52,789 bases of DNA from an uncultured Methanobrevibacter sp. GTDB lineage: Archaea > Methanobacteriota > Methanobacteria > Methanobacteriales > Methanobacteriaceae. The stretch spans positions 1 to 52,789 of the forward strand of contig CACXWH010000005.1 of the NCBI GenBank assembly GCA_902771225.1, in the 5' to 3' direction. The first letter of the stretch is position 1. The number at the start of each line of letters is the position of its first letter. Both the position numbers and the translations under genes were made by a program. Shown one piece after another: positions 8,727-17,649 of the stretch. The notes below the pieces were generated by a model. The model ran no database searches. It had not been told where the DNA came from and saw only the letters and a program-made list of their open reading frames with translations.

Positions 8727-9482
8727 ATGTTACTTGAAATTGAAAATTTGGCTGTTGAAGTGGGAGGAAAAAGGGTTTTAAAAGATATCAATCTTTCTAT
8801 TGCTGAAGGAGAAACCCATGTACTTTTAGGGCCAAATGGAGCTGGAAAAAGTACTTTATTTTTAACTATATTAGGTTTTCCTCAATATACTGTTGTAAAT
8901 GGTACAATCAAATTTAAAGGTCAGGATATTACTGATTTAACTACTGCAGAGCGTGTTAAGTTAGGCATAGGTGTAAGTTTTCAGACACCTCCTTCAATCA
9001 GGGGTGTTTCCGTAAGGGATTTGCTTAAAATTGAATCCCATCAGGATATGGATGAAGATTTAAACCCAAGAATGAAAGAACTTGCAGCTCAGCTTAAATT
9101 TAGTGATGAATTTTTAGACAGAGATGTGAATTTTGGATTTTCAGGAGGGGAAGTTAAAAGATCTGAAATATTGCAGCTTTTAGCACAAATGCCTGATTTT
9201 ACCATGTTTGATGAACCGGATTCTGGTGTGGATATTGAAAACGTTGAGTTGATTGCATCAGAAATTGGAACCTTGCTTGATAAAGACAAGCCACAAAGAA
9301 GCAGGGTGAGAAGCGGTCTTTTGATTACTCATTTAGGTTATATTCTTAATTTTGTAAGTGCGGATAAAGCCCATGTATTGATGGATGGTAGAATCTCCTG
9401 TTCAGGCAATCCTACTGAAATTCTTGAAGATATTAGGAAAAATGGTTTTAATGGATGTGTTGAGTGTGCGCAATGTTTATAG
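8727..9482 (+). CDS. sufC: Fe-S cluster assembly ATPase SufC
   Basis: This is the ABC-type ATPase of the SUF Fe-S scaffold. The 251-residue protein has Walker A GPNGAGKST at residues 35-43, Q-loop region VSFQTPPSIRGVSV, signature FSGGEVKRSEI, Walker B FTMFDEPDSGVD and the His-loop LITHLGY. The SGGEVKR signature and DEPDSGVDIE are SufC-specific. ATG 8727 follows TTAGGTGATTATA, giving a better-spaced ribosome-binding site than an in-frame upstream GTG at 8718. The C-terminus ends with a cysteine-rich CVECAQC tail, which is unusual for bacterial SufC. It overlaps the start of sufB. Confidence 0.95.
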   Translation: MLLEIENLAVEVGGKRVLKDINLSIAEGETHVLLGPNGAGKSTLFLTILGFPQYTVVNGTIKFKGQDITDLTTAERVKLGIGVSFQTPPSIRGVSVRDLLKIESHQDMDEDLNPRMKELAAQLKFSDEFLDRDVNFGFSGGEVKRSEILQLLAQMPDFTMFDEPDSGVDIENVELIASEIGTLLDKDKPQRSRVRSGLLITHLGYILNFVSADKAHVLMDGRISCSGNPTEILEDIRKNGFNGCVECAQCL

Positions 9483-10701
9483 TGATGCTGAAAGAGCAAA
9501 AGATAAAAAAGCCCCTATTGGTGCTGATGTTACAATAGAAAATTTCTCTGATGAAGCGGTCAATGCCATGGATTTATTGGATGACTTGGATGATGTTGAT
9601 AAAAAGACCAAAAAAACATTATTGAAAGTTGGTGTTGACACTGAAGAAAATAACCGTTCAGGTTCATTTTTACAGGTAGACCAATCTAATATATTTACAA
9701 ATAATTCAATATCAGATTCCATTGAAGTCATGGGAATGTCTGTTGCACTTGATAAATATAAGTGGTTAGAGGACTATCTGTGGAAAGTTGTCAAACCTGA
9801 TGCTGATAAATACACTGCCAAGACGGCTTTAAGGGAACAGGAAACTGGCGTTACCAGCGGATACTTTGTACGTTCACTTCCCGGAACCAAGGAAGTAATG
9901 CCTGTACAGGCCTGTATGTTCATTGGTGATGAAGCGATAATGCAGACTGCTCACAATGTTATTATTGCTGAGGAAAACTCAGAACTTCATTTGATAACAG
10001 GCTGTGCTACCGGTGATGATATAGCTTCAGCAATGCATGTTGGGGTGTCTGAAATGTATTTAAAGCCTGGTTCCAAAATTACTTTCACTATGGTTCACAA
10101 TTGGGCTGAACAGGTTGAAGTCAGACCAAGAACAGGTGTTAAATTAATGGATGATTCAACTTATATTAACAATTACATCTTAACAAGTCCTGTTTCAACA
10201 ATCCAATCTTATCCTACTGCTTATTGTGATGGTAAAAATTCAAGAGCTATTTTCCAATCTATTCAAGGTGGTAAAAAAGATTCCATTATTGATGTTGGAT
10301 CACGGGTTTTGTTAAATGCTCCTAACGCCAGGGGAGAAGTTATTTCAAGAGCTGTATCTCAGGATGAATCTAAAATATATTCAAGAGGTCATTTGTCCGG
10401 AACTGTTCCTGGAGTTAAAGGACACCTTGAATGTCACGGTTTGGTTTTATCAGATGACAGTATGATTTATGCTGTTCCTGAACTTGAAGCCAGTTCTGCA
10501 AATCTTGAAATGTCTCACGAAGCTGCTGTCGGTAAGATTTCAGAAGAAGAGATTAATTATTTAACTTCAAGAGGAATCAATGAAGAAGATGCCGAATCCA
10601 TGATTGTCAGAGGATTTTTAAACATGGATATTACAGGTCTTCCTGATGAATTGGCTGAACAGACTCAAATGATGATTGATATGAGTGTAGATGGAATGTA
10701 A
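9451..10701 (+). CDS. sufB: SufB/SufD-family Fe-S scaffold protein
   Basis: This is the scaffold partner of SufC, on which Fe-S clusters are built; archaea often have this minimal two-gene SUF system. About 416 residues with the all-beta SufBD core are seen, and the end of the core carries SSANLEMSHEAAVGKI and NYLTSRGINEEDAESMIVRG, the family's C-terminal signature. The start is uncertain: the frame is open well into sufC. ATG 9442, ATG 9451, GTG 9457 or GTG 9466 are all possible, and 9451 is an arbitrary middle choice. All of them overlap the end of sufC (stop at 9480-9482), implying coupled translation. A T-rich tract follows the stop. SufB versus SufD cannot be fully separated by eye. Confidence 0.88.
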   Translation: MDVLSVRNVYSDAERAKDKKAPIGADVTIENFSDEAVNAMDLLDDLDDVDKKTKKTLLKVGVDTEENNRSGSFLQVDQSNIFTNNSISDSIEVMGMSVALDKYKWLEDYLWKVVKPDADKYTAKTALREQETGVTSGYFVRSLPGTKEVMPVQACMFIGDEAIMQTAHNVIIAEENSELHLITGCATGDDIASAMHVGVSEMYLKPGSKITFTMVHNWAEQVEVRPRTGVKLMDDSTYINNYILTSPVSTIQSYPTAYCDGKNSRAIFQSIQGGKKDSIIDVGSRVLLNAPNARGEVISRAVSQDESKIYSRGHLSGTVPGVKGHLECHGLVLSDDSMIYAVPELEASSANLEMSHEAAVGKISEEEINYLTSRGINEEDAESMIVRGFLNMDITGLPDELAEQTQMMIDMSVDGM

Positions 10702-10770
10702 TTCCATTTTCCTTTCTTTTTTTTAAAAATGTTTCATAGTATATAAACCTTTTGACTTATTTTTCTAAGT

Positions 10771-10995
10771 AACCTTTATATTAATTATAATTATAATATA
10801 TTATCAGTACATTAATGTTATGCTGAGCTAGCTCATTAAAGTACATAAATTGTGAAATTAAGGCATACCTAAACTTTTTGCCTTAAAAAACGATTTTAAA
10901 ATTTTTTAAAAAATTCTAAAATTGGTGTTTGAAAGGAGAAATCTTTTCAAAACGAAAAATAAAATAAAAAAATTTGATAGAGGAGGAAATACTCT
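10771..10995 (+). promoter_or_regulatory. mvh operon promoter and long dyad-rich leader
   Basis: AACCTTTATATTA (10771-10783) looks like BRE plus TATA box, which would put transcription start near 10807 and leave a leader of about 190 bases. The leader holds an imperfect dyad GTACATTAATG / CATTAAAGTAC (10807-10817 and 10834-10844) whose loop includes the palindrome GAGCTAGCTC. It also holds a perfect 8-bp stem TTAAGGCA / TGCCTTAA (10858-10865 and 10879-10886) and a stem TTTGAAA / TTTCAAA (10928-10934 and 10945-10951). GAGGAGGAAA precedes mvhD. A regulatory leader is plausible but unproven. Confidence 0.5.
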
Positions 10996-11421
10996 ATGGC
11001 TGATGATGTAAAAATTGTAATGTTTTGTTGCAACTGGTGTTCCTATGGAGGAGCAGACACAGCAGGTACTGCACGTATGCAATACCCACCGAATATTAGA
11101 GTTATTCGTGTAATGTGTTCTGGAAGAATTGACCCACAATTTGTTTTGAAAGCATTCAAAGAAGGTGCTGACGGGGTATTCGTAGCAGGATGTCACATGG
11201 GTGACTGCCACTATGATGCTGGTAACTATAAATTAGATCGTAGAATGAGATTAATTTATAAATTGGTTGACGATATGGGAATTGGAAAAGAAAGAGTTCA
11301 CCACGACTGGATTTCCGCATCCGAAGGTGAAAAGTTCTCTACTGCTGTTAACATGATGGTTAACAGAATTAAAGAATTAGGTCCAGCTCCATTAAAAGAC
11401 CAATTAAACGCTGAACAATAA
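10996..11421 (+). CDS. mvhD: F420-non-reducing hydrogenase iron-sulfur subunit D
   Basis: This small Fe-S subunit links the Mvh hydrogenase to heterodisulfide reductase HdrA for electron bifurcation. The 141-residue protein carries [12 protein letters not shown] near the N-terminus (Cys11, Cys12, Cys15), VMCSGR and GCHMGDCHY, the cysteines that ligate the [2Fe-2S] cluster in the family. It is first of mvhDGAB, with a strong ribosome-binding site GAGGAGG. Sixteen bases separate it from mvhG. Confidence 0.97.
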   Translation: MADDVKIVMFCCNWCSYGGADTAGTARMQYPPNIRVIRVMCSGRIDPQFVLKAFKEGADGVFVAGCHMGDCHYDAGNYKLDRRMRLIYKLVDDMGIGKERVHHDWISASEGEKFSTAVNMMVNRIKELGPAPLKDQLNAEQ

Positions 11422-11437
11422 ATTGGAGGAGTTAAAT

Positions 11438-12364
11438 ATGGCAGATAAAGTTAAAATAGGAACTATGTGGTTCGGAGGTTGTTCCGGTTGCCACTTATCA
11501 ATTGCGGATTTCCACGAATCTTTAATCGATGTAATGGAACTTGCAGAATTTGAATTCTCTCCTGTTCTCATGGATACTAAATATGATGAAGTACCTGATT
11601 TAGATATTATCATCGTAGAAGGTGGAGTAAGAAACGACGAAAACAGAGAATTAGCTGAAATGTTAAATGAAAAAGCTAATATGGTTATTGCTTACGGAAC
11701 TTGTGCTTGTTATGGAGGTATTCCAGGTCTCGGAAACTTATGGACTGTTGAAGAGTTAGAACAAGAAGCATACATTAACTCCGTATCTACTGTTAACCCT
11801 GATGGTATCATCCCTCATGAAGATGTACCTCATTTAGAAAGCAGAGTAAGACCAATTAGTGATGCTATGGACGTTGACTTAATCATTCCAGGTTGTCCAC
11901 CACGTTCAGATGTTGTAGCTGAAGCAGTTCTTGCTTTATTAAACGGTGAAACCATCGAATTACCAGCTACTAACTTATGTGAAGTATGTCCTAGAGAAAA
12001 ACCACCTGCTGGTTTAGCTATGGACTTCATTAAAAGACAATTTGAAGTAGGTGCACCTGAACCTGATTTATGTTTAATTTCCCAAGGTTTAGTATGTATG
12101 GGTCCTGCAACCGTATCCTTATGTGGTGCAGAATGTCCTTCCATTGCTATTCAATGTAGAGGATGTTACGGTCCTACTTCAAAAGTATTAGACCAAGGTG
12201 CAAAAATGATCAGTGCAATTGCATCTGACTACGGTGTAACTGAAGATAAAACAGTAGACCCTGAAACTGTTGCTGACCAATTGGACGATATTGTAGGTAC
12301 TTTCTACTCTTACACATTACCTGCAGCATTAGTACCAGTGAAAATGCAAAAAGGAGGAGAATAA
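11438..12364 (+). CDS. mvhG: F420-non-reducing hydrogenase small subunit G
   Basis: This is the electron-transfer small subunit of the cytoplasmic [NiFe]-hydrogenase that oxidises H2 and feeds MvhD/HdrABC. The start at 11438 ([14 protein letters not shown]) follows AATTGGAGGAGTT; an earlier in-frame codon lacks this spacing. Conserved features are CSGCH (Cys15, Cys18), [16 protein letters not shown] and the C-terminal cluster-binding cysteines in [11 protein letters not shown] and [19 protein letters not shown]. There is no twin-arginine signal, as expected for a soluble hydrogenase. mvhA starts one base after its stop. Confidence 0.97.
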   Translation: MADKVKIGTMWFGGCSGCHLSIADFHESLIDVMELAEFEFSPVLMDTKYDEVPDLDIIIVEGGVRNDENRELAEMLNEKANMVIAYGTCACYGGIPGLGNLWTVEELEQEAYINSVSTVNPDGIIPHEDVPHLESRVRPISDAMDVDLIIPGCPPRSDVVAEAVLALLNGETIELPATNLCEVCPREKPPAGLAMDFIKRQFEVGAPEPDLCLISQGLVCMGPATVSLCGAECPSIAIQCRGCYGPTSKVLDQGAKMISAIASDYGVTEDKTVDPETVADQLDDIVGTFYSYTLPAALVPVKMQKGGE

Positions 12365-12365
12365 A

Positions 12366-13793
12366 ATGGTTAAACTTACTATGGAGCCTGTTACTCGTAT
12401 TGAAGGGCACGCTAAAATTACCGTCCATCTTGATGATGCCGGTAATGTTGAAGAAACAAGATTACATGTTATGGAATTCAGAGGTTTCGAAAAATTCTTA
12501 ACTGGTCGTCCTGTAGAAGAATTACCAAGACTCGTACCTCGTATCTGTGGTATTTGTGATGTACAACACCACTTAGCAGCTGCAAAAGCAGTTGACCAAA
12601 TTTTCGGTTTCGATGATTACGAAATCTTACCTGCTGCATACAGAATGAGAGAAATTATGAACTGGGGATCATACATGCACTCCCACGCACTTCACTTCTA
12701 CTTCTTAGCAGCACCGGATTTAATCATTCCAGACGGAACCAGAAAAACCAGAAACGTTTTCCAAGTTATTAAAGATATGCCTGAAATCGCACTTCAAGCT
12801 ATTAATATCAGAAGAAACGGTTTAGAAATGGTTAGAAAAATAGGTGGTCGTCCTATTCACCCAACTTCATCCACTCCTGGTGGTATCTCAACCGAATTAG
12901 ATGACGAAACCCAAAAAGACTTACTTGCTAGAGCTAAAGAAAATGTTGAATTAGCACAAGCTACTTTAGAATTAGCTATCCCAGTATTTGAAGAAAAAAT
13001 CGATTTAGTTTCAAGTTTAGGTAACTTCGGTGACACTAGGCACTGTGGTATCGTAAAACCTGACGGAACTTGGGATGTATATAACGGTAATGTAAGATTC
13101 AAAGACAAAGATGGAAGCGATTTATTCGAATACAGAAACGAAGAATACACTGACATTGTTGCAGAACATGTAAAACCTTACTCCTGGTTAAAATTCCCAT
13201 ACATTAAAGAAATGGGATACCCAGAAGGTATTTACAGAGTTGCTCCATTATCCAGGATTAACGTTTGTGACAAAATGCCAGATGAAGCTCCATTAGCACA
13301 AGCTGCTCTTAAAGACTTCCGTGATGCATTTGGTTATGCTCAAGCACCATTATTATTCAACTATGCTAGACTCATTGAATTATTAGCATCTGCTGAATGT
13401 GCTGCAAATGCATTAGAAGAAGATTTATCTGGTCAAAAATTCCCAGATGAATTAGAAAGAACTGAAGGTAAAGGTGTAGGTATTGTAGAAGCTCCTAGAG
13501 GTACTTTAATCCACCATTACGAATCTGATGATAATGGATTATGTAATTATGCTAATATTGTTGTTGCTACAATCCAAAACAATCCAGCTATGGAAATGGG
13601 TATTCACCAAGTAGCTAAAGACTACATCAAACCTGGTATGGAAGTAGATGATAGTATCTTCAACTTAATGGAAATGGTTATCAGAGCTTACGACCCATGT
13701 TTATCCTGTGCTACCCACACAATGGATAGTCAAATGAGATTAGCTGAAGTAAATATTGTAGACAGTGAAGGAAACCTCATTAAAAGATTCTAA
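12366..13793 (+). CDS. mvhA: F420-non-reducing hydrogenase large subunit A, [NiFe] site
   Basis: This is the catalytic subunit that splits H2. The 475-residue protein carries the N-terminal metal motif [11 protein letters not shown] (Cys61, Cys64) and the C-terminal DPCLSCATH (Cys445, Cys448, His451), the four cysteines binding Ni and Fe(CN)2CO. About 24 residues follow His451, so a C-terminal peptide could be removed by a maturation protease after metal insertion, as in related enzymes. The gene is one base from mvhG and 22 bases from mvhB. GGAGGAGAATAAA lies upstream of the start. Confidence 0.97.
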   Translation: MVKLTMEPVTRIEGHAKITVHLDDAGNVEETRLHVMEFRGFEKFLTGRPVEELPRLVPRICGICDVQHHLAAAKAVDQIFGFDDYEILPAAYRMREIMNWGSYMHSHALHFYFLAAPDLIIPDGTRKTRNVFQVIKDMPEIALQAINIRRNGLEMVRKIGGRPIHPTSSTPGGISTELDDETQKDLLARAKENVELAQATLELAIPVFEEKIDLVSSLGNFGDTRHCGIVKPDGTWDVYNGNVRFKDKDGSDLFEYRNEEYTDIVAEHVKPYSWLKFPYIKEMGYPEGIYRVAPLSRINVCDKMPDEAPLAQAALKDFRDAFGYAQAPLLFNYARLIELLASAECAANALEEDLSGQKFPDELERTEGKGVGIVEAPRGTLIHHYESDDNGLCNYANIVVATIQNNPAMEMGIHQVAKDYIKPGMEVDDSIFNLMEMVIRAYDPCLSCATHTMDSQMRLAEVNIVDSEGNLIKRF

Positions 13794-13815
13794 AATTTAA
13801 GGGGGTTTTTTGTAA

Positions 13816-15054
13816 ATGATTATAATTAACGATGATGGCTGTATTAAATGTGGTGCATGTGAAGGTACATGTCCTACATCAGCTATTGAATTAACACCTA
13901 CTACAATTATTCACTGTGACACCTGTGGTGGAGAACCTAAATGTGCAGATGTCTGCCCTGAAGGTGCTTTAAAAGTAGAAGATTATGAAATTGCTGAAGG
14001 CATTGAACAAGCAAGATTAGTATTCAACTCCATCTTATGTACTTCTTGTGGTAAATGTGAAGAAGTTTGTCCACAAGAAACTCTTGTAGTTACAGAAGAA
14101 AAGTTAAAAGAAGTACAAGGTTTCTGTGTAATGTGTCAAAAATGTGTTGACATTTGCCCAGTAGATGTAATTGGTATTCCTGGTGTTGCCGAACCTAAAG
14201 AATATGATTTAGATTTATCTGGTAAAGGACCAGTATACATCGCAGATTGTGTCGGATGTGGAAGCTGTGTAGAACCATGTCCTGTAGGTGCAATCACTCT
14301 CGATGCATATGGAACTCCTATTACTGTAGATGATGACAAATGTATCAGATGCGGATTATGTTCACAAACCTGTCCATGGAATAAAATTTTCATCTCTGAG
14401 AAAAAACCTGTTAAACGTGGAAAAGAAATTAAATCATTTAATTTCGCTGCTTCAAAATGTATTGGTTGTAACACTTGTATCGAAGCTTGTCCTGGAGACT
14501 TCATTAAGCCAAACAAAGGCGATTTAACCGTTCAAATTCCTGCAGTATGTGCAGCATGTAGTTTATGTGTAAACCTCTGTCCTGTTGATGCATTAGAAAT
14601 TGATGTGGAATGGGGTGAAGGTGCACCTGTTGACGCTGAAGGAATTGGCCGTGACGTTGAAAAATGTGAATTTATTGGTGCATGTGCTAATAAATGTCCA
14701 ACCGAAGCTATTCGTGTTGTAACAAAAACAGGTATGTGTTGCCCTTCATTAGAAGAAACTGGCGGAGATCCATCATTTACAAGTTGTATCAGATGTGGAG
14801 CTTGTGCTTCAGTTTGTTCTAACAATGCATTAAACGTTGGATCTATTGAAATTACTATCGACGGCGAAGCTGTTTTAAGAGATAGGATTGAATTCAATCC
14901 ATCTAAATGTGATGCATGTGGTGACTGTATTAGTGCTTGTCCTTACGACATGCTCCACGAAACAGACAATCCTAAATTACCAATTGCAGGATTCTGTACC
15001 TTATGTGGTCAATGTATTGAAGCATGTCCTGAAGATGCATTATGTTACAAATAG
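13816..15054 (+). CDS. mvhB: Polyferredoxin MvhB
   Basis: This is a 412-residue string of ferredoxin-like repeats that can carry [4Fe-4S] clusters and is always found with the Mvh hydrogenase; it probably passes electrons on. Twelve CxxCxxCxxxCP-type motifs can be counted. The second has a longer spacing (CDTCGGEPKCADVCP), the ninth (CEFIGACANKCP) lacks its second cysteine, and the tenth ends CS rather than CP. No membrane segment is seen. A GGGGG motif lies about 10 bases before the ATG. The stop codon is inside the upstream arm of the terminator hairpin. It is the last gene of mvhDGAB. Confidence 0.97.
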   Translation: MIIINDDGCIKCGACEGTCPTSAIELTPTTIIHCDTCGGEPKCADVCPEGALKVEDYEIAEGIEQARLVFNSILCTSCGKCEEVCPQETLVVTEEKLKEVQGFCVMCQKCVDICPVDVIGIPGVAEPKEYDLDLSGKGPVYIADCVGCGSCVEPCPVGAITLDAYGTPITVDDDKCIRCGLCSQTCPWNKIFISEKKPVKRGKEIKSFNFAASKCIGCNTCIEACPGDFIKPNKGDLTVQIPAVCAACSLCVNLCPVDALEIDVEWGEGAPVDAEGIGRDVEKCEFIGACANKCPTEAIRVVTKTGMCCPSLEETGGDPSFTSCIRCGACASVCSNNALNVGSIEITIDGEAVLRDRIEFNPSKCDACGDCISACPYDMLHETDNPKLPIAGFCTLCGQCIEACPEDALCYK

Positions 15055-15088
15055 GTGTTTTTAACACCTATAATTTTTTCTTTTTTTA
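15051..15088 (+). terminator. mvh operon terminator overlapping the mvhB stop
   Basis: Perfect 9-bp arms ATAGGTGTT / AACACCTAT (15051-15059 and 15063-15071) have a three-T loop and are followed by AATTTTTTCTTTTTTTAG. The TAG stop of mvhB lies in the first arm. The next 200 bases up to pyrC are AT-rich without recognised features. Confidence 0.8.
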
Positions 15089-15293
15089 GTTAAAACTATT
15101 TTTTCATTAAATTTTACTGTTTATTAAAATTATTTTTCACCAAATCCATTTATTTTGTATCCTTATTCTGTTCAAATATTTTTTAGGAGTTAAATAAAGT
15201 AGCTGTTATTGTGGTGATGAAGAATTTGCAAAAAAATGTTTTTCCATATCTATTAAAATTTATTCTATAAGATAAATTTTTTAAGAATGTTGT

Positions 15294-16538
15294 TTAAGAC
15301 AAGTCATCAAAAACAACACTGCCGTTAACTATAGTCATTACCGGTGCACCTTTAAACTTCCATCCGTCAAATGGTGAATACCCGGCTTTTGTTTTAAATG
15401 TTGATATATCAAATTTGCCTTCACGTTTCAAATCAAGCACAGTAAAGTCGCCATCTTTTCCAACAGCTATTTCTCCTTTGCTTTCAAGATTAAATACTTT
15501 TGCTGCATTTGCAGAAAATATTTTAGGAATTAAATCCAGACTCAGATTTCCTCTGCTGACTTCAGTTAATAGAAGACTTACAACGGTTTCAAGTGCAGGT
15601 ATTCCTGGTGATGATGTAAATACTCCCCGATGCTTTTCTTCAAGTGTGTGTGGGGCATGGTCTGTTCCAATGATTGAATTTTCATCAATGTCTGAAATTC
15701 TCACGCTAATGTCTTTTGGTCTTAGTGGCGGGTTGCTTTTCACCATTGTTCCGTATGTGTTGTATGCAGTATTGTCCAGCAATAAATGGTGAGGTGTAAA
15801 CTCATAGCTTATATTATTTTTACGTGCAATATTTAGGGCATTTTTACTTGACAAGTGGCAAATATGTAATTGTAAATTGTTTTTCCTTGCAAGCTCAATA
15901 GTTTGTTTAACTGATTCATCTTCTGATGTATATGGTCTTGCATAAGTATAGTCAATTGGGTCAGTTGAGTCTTTAAGCCTTTCACTTTCTTTTTCTACAA
16001 TGCTTTTTTTCTCACAATGGGTGGCAACAAGACCGTTATATGGTGTGGTTTCCTTTAATTTACCTAAATTTTGAAAAATTTCTTCCAGATTTTCGTCAGT
16101 TTCCAAATCCATAAAGACTTTAAAGGATATTGGATTTAGCTCCATCATTTTAGTCATTTCATCTAAGCTGTTATGTCCTGCCTGAAGATAAAAATTAACG
16201 GAGGATTTGGATTTGGCAATATTAATCTTATCTTTAAGCGCATTATATGTGTTTGTTTTTGGAAGGGTATTGGGCATATCGATAACTGTTGCAAAACCCC
16301 CATGAGCAGCTGCAAGACTTCCAGTTTTAAAATCTTCTTTCTGCGTTAGACCCGGATCTCTGAAATGTACGTGGGGATCAATAAACCCTGGAAGCAAATA
16401 ATTTGATTTGATATCAATGACTTTATCTCCAGTCAAATTACCTCTGCTGATTTCTGTAATTTTACCCTCATCCACACCAATACTGTACTCACCGTCTTTT
16501 CCAATTAACTTAGAATTTTTAATAACTAAATCTAACAT
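15294..16538 (-). CDS. pyrC: Dihydroorotase
   Basis: This is a zinc amidohydrolase that cyclises N-carbamoyl-aspartate to dihydroorotate in pyrimidine synthesis. The 414 residues match class I dihydroorotases. Metal-site motifs are DPHVHFRDPG (His56, His58), the histidines in VATHCEKK and LHICHLSS, and GTDHAPH with the catalytic Asp. MPNTLP and NPPLR belong to the substrate site. The position usually held by the carboxylated Lys is less clear to the eye; KVFMD is a candidate region. It is transcribed toward the mvh operon and divergently from the downstream nucleotidyltransferase gene, with only 40 bases between the two starts. Confidence 0.95.
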   Translation of the reverse strand: MLDLVIKNSKLIGKDGEYSIGVDEGKITEISRGNLTGDKVIDIKSNYLLPGFIDPHVHFRDPGLTQKEDFKTGSLAAAHGGFATVIDMPNTLPKTNTYNALKDKINIAKSKSSVNFYLQAGHNSLDEMTKMMELNPISFKVFMDLETDENLEEIFQNLGKLKETTPYNGLVATHCEKKSIVEKESERLKDSTDPIDYTYARPYTSEDESVKQTIELARKNNLQLHICHLSSKNALNIARKNNISYEFTPHHLLLDNTAYNTYGTMVKSNPPLRPKDISVRISDIDENSIIGTDHAPHTLEEKHRGVFTSSPGIPALETVVSLLLTEVSRGNLSLDLIPKIFSANAAKVFNLESKGEIAVGKDGDFTVLDLKREGKFDISTFKTKAGYSPFDGWKFKGAPVMTIVNGSVVFDDLS

Positions 16539-16578
16539 AAGTAATTATTTAAATATTTTAACTTTTATATTTTTTATC

Positions 16579-17649
16579 ATGAGTCTTTTAAGTGAAATTC
16601 TAAATAGGGATATGGATTTATTTTATGAATATTTGGATTGTGATGTGAAAAAGTCTCACTCCACATCAGACGTTAAGTTAGTGGCGGATTTTACAGAGTA
16701 TAATCCTCTGCATAATGGTCATTATCATTGTATGAAAGTTGCAAGGTCCAGTGTTCCTGACTCATTATTTGTAGCTGTTGTACCGGGACTCTTTGAAAGG
16801 AGTGGCCGCGGTATTCCATACATATTGCCGCGTGAAAAAAGGGCAGAAATTGCAGTTTCACTTGGAGCGGATATTGTGGTTGAAGGCCCTCCTATGGGAC
16901 TGATGGGATCCGGACAGTATTCACTGTGCCTGTGCAAAATGTTTGCCGCACTCAATACGGACTATATTCCAAGAGGATACAACCCCCATGAGGGATTTGA
17001 TGAGATTTTGTCTAGAATTAATCAGGGCCATCATATTGCACCAAAACCCTATAAAATTGTTGATAAAACAACAGGTGAAGTTTTGCTTAAAGACAAACTG
17101 AAAGAAGATAACTATGTAATAACATCATTTTCAAACTCCCTTTCAAAAATAGGCTTTGATTATAAAGATAAATTCATATTTGTCAAACGTATTGGGGGAG
17201 TAAGCGGAACAAAAATCCGCGAAGCGGTAACGAACGGTGAGTTTGAAAGCGTTAAGGACATGATGCCAGATAAGACAATTGAAGTATTGACAAATGATAA
17301 AAAATCAATTATCTTTTCCAAAAGATTGGACGGGAGTATAATTGATAATGCAAATAATCTGGATTTAAAGAATTTGAATTTACTGAATGATAAGCTGGCT
17401 TTAGAAATAGAATCAAAAAGGCCCTTTAACAATATGGATGAAGTATTTAGTGCAATACCTCAAGGATTTTCAACCCATTTTAAACAGAGAATTTTAAGCA
17501 TTTTGGAAAATCCAATACCGAAAAAAGACATGTCAGATTTTATTGAAAAATATCCCTCTCAAATAAGAATATTAAAATATAAAAATGATGATGTTTTGGA
17601 AGTATTCAAAGAGAAAGTAAACACTGAGAATATATACTCAGTGAAGTAA
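16579..17649 (+). CDS. HxGH-type nucleotidyltransferase (TmcAL/YlbM-like)
   Basis: The start ATG 16579 gives 356 residues. The frame is open further upstream but overlaps pyrC on the other strand and has no domain there. VADFTEYNPLHNGHYHCM carries the HNGH nucleotide-binding motif, and VSGTKIREAV corresponds to the second signature of the nucleotidylyl-transferase fold. EYNPLHNGH and the following LPREKRAEIAVSLGADIVVEGPP resemble tRNA(Met) cytidine acetate ligase. A helix-hairpin-helix-like tail follows (RPFNNMDEVFSAIPQG). The exact substrate is unknown; an adenylyl- or cytidylyltransferase acting on RNA is a guess. Its last 12 bases overlap the convergent zinc-ribbon gene. Confidence 0.75.
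   Translation: MSLLSEILNRDMDLFYEYLDCDVKKSHSTSDVKLVADFTEYNPLHNGHYHCMKVARSSVPDSLFVAVVPGLFERSGRGIPYILPREKRAEIAVSLGADIVVEGPPMGLMGSGQYSLCLCKMFAALNTDYIPRGYNPHEGFDEILSRINQGHHIAPKPYKIVDKTTGEVLLKDKLKEDNYVITSFSNSLSKIGFDYKDKFIFVKRIGGVSGTKIREAVTNGEFESVKDMMPDKTIEVLTNDKKSIIFSKRLDGSIIDNANNLDLKNLNLLNDKLALEIESKRPFNNMDEVFSAIPQGFSTHFKQRILSILENPIPKKDMSDFIEKYPSQIRILKYKNDDVLEVFKEKVNTENIYSVK

Noticed and set aside
14136-14897. Open frames opposite mvhB
   Set aside because: Antisense shadows of the regular cysteine-rich repeats; no ribosome-binding sites or domains.
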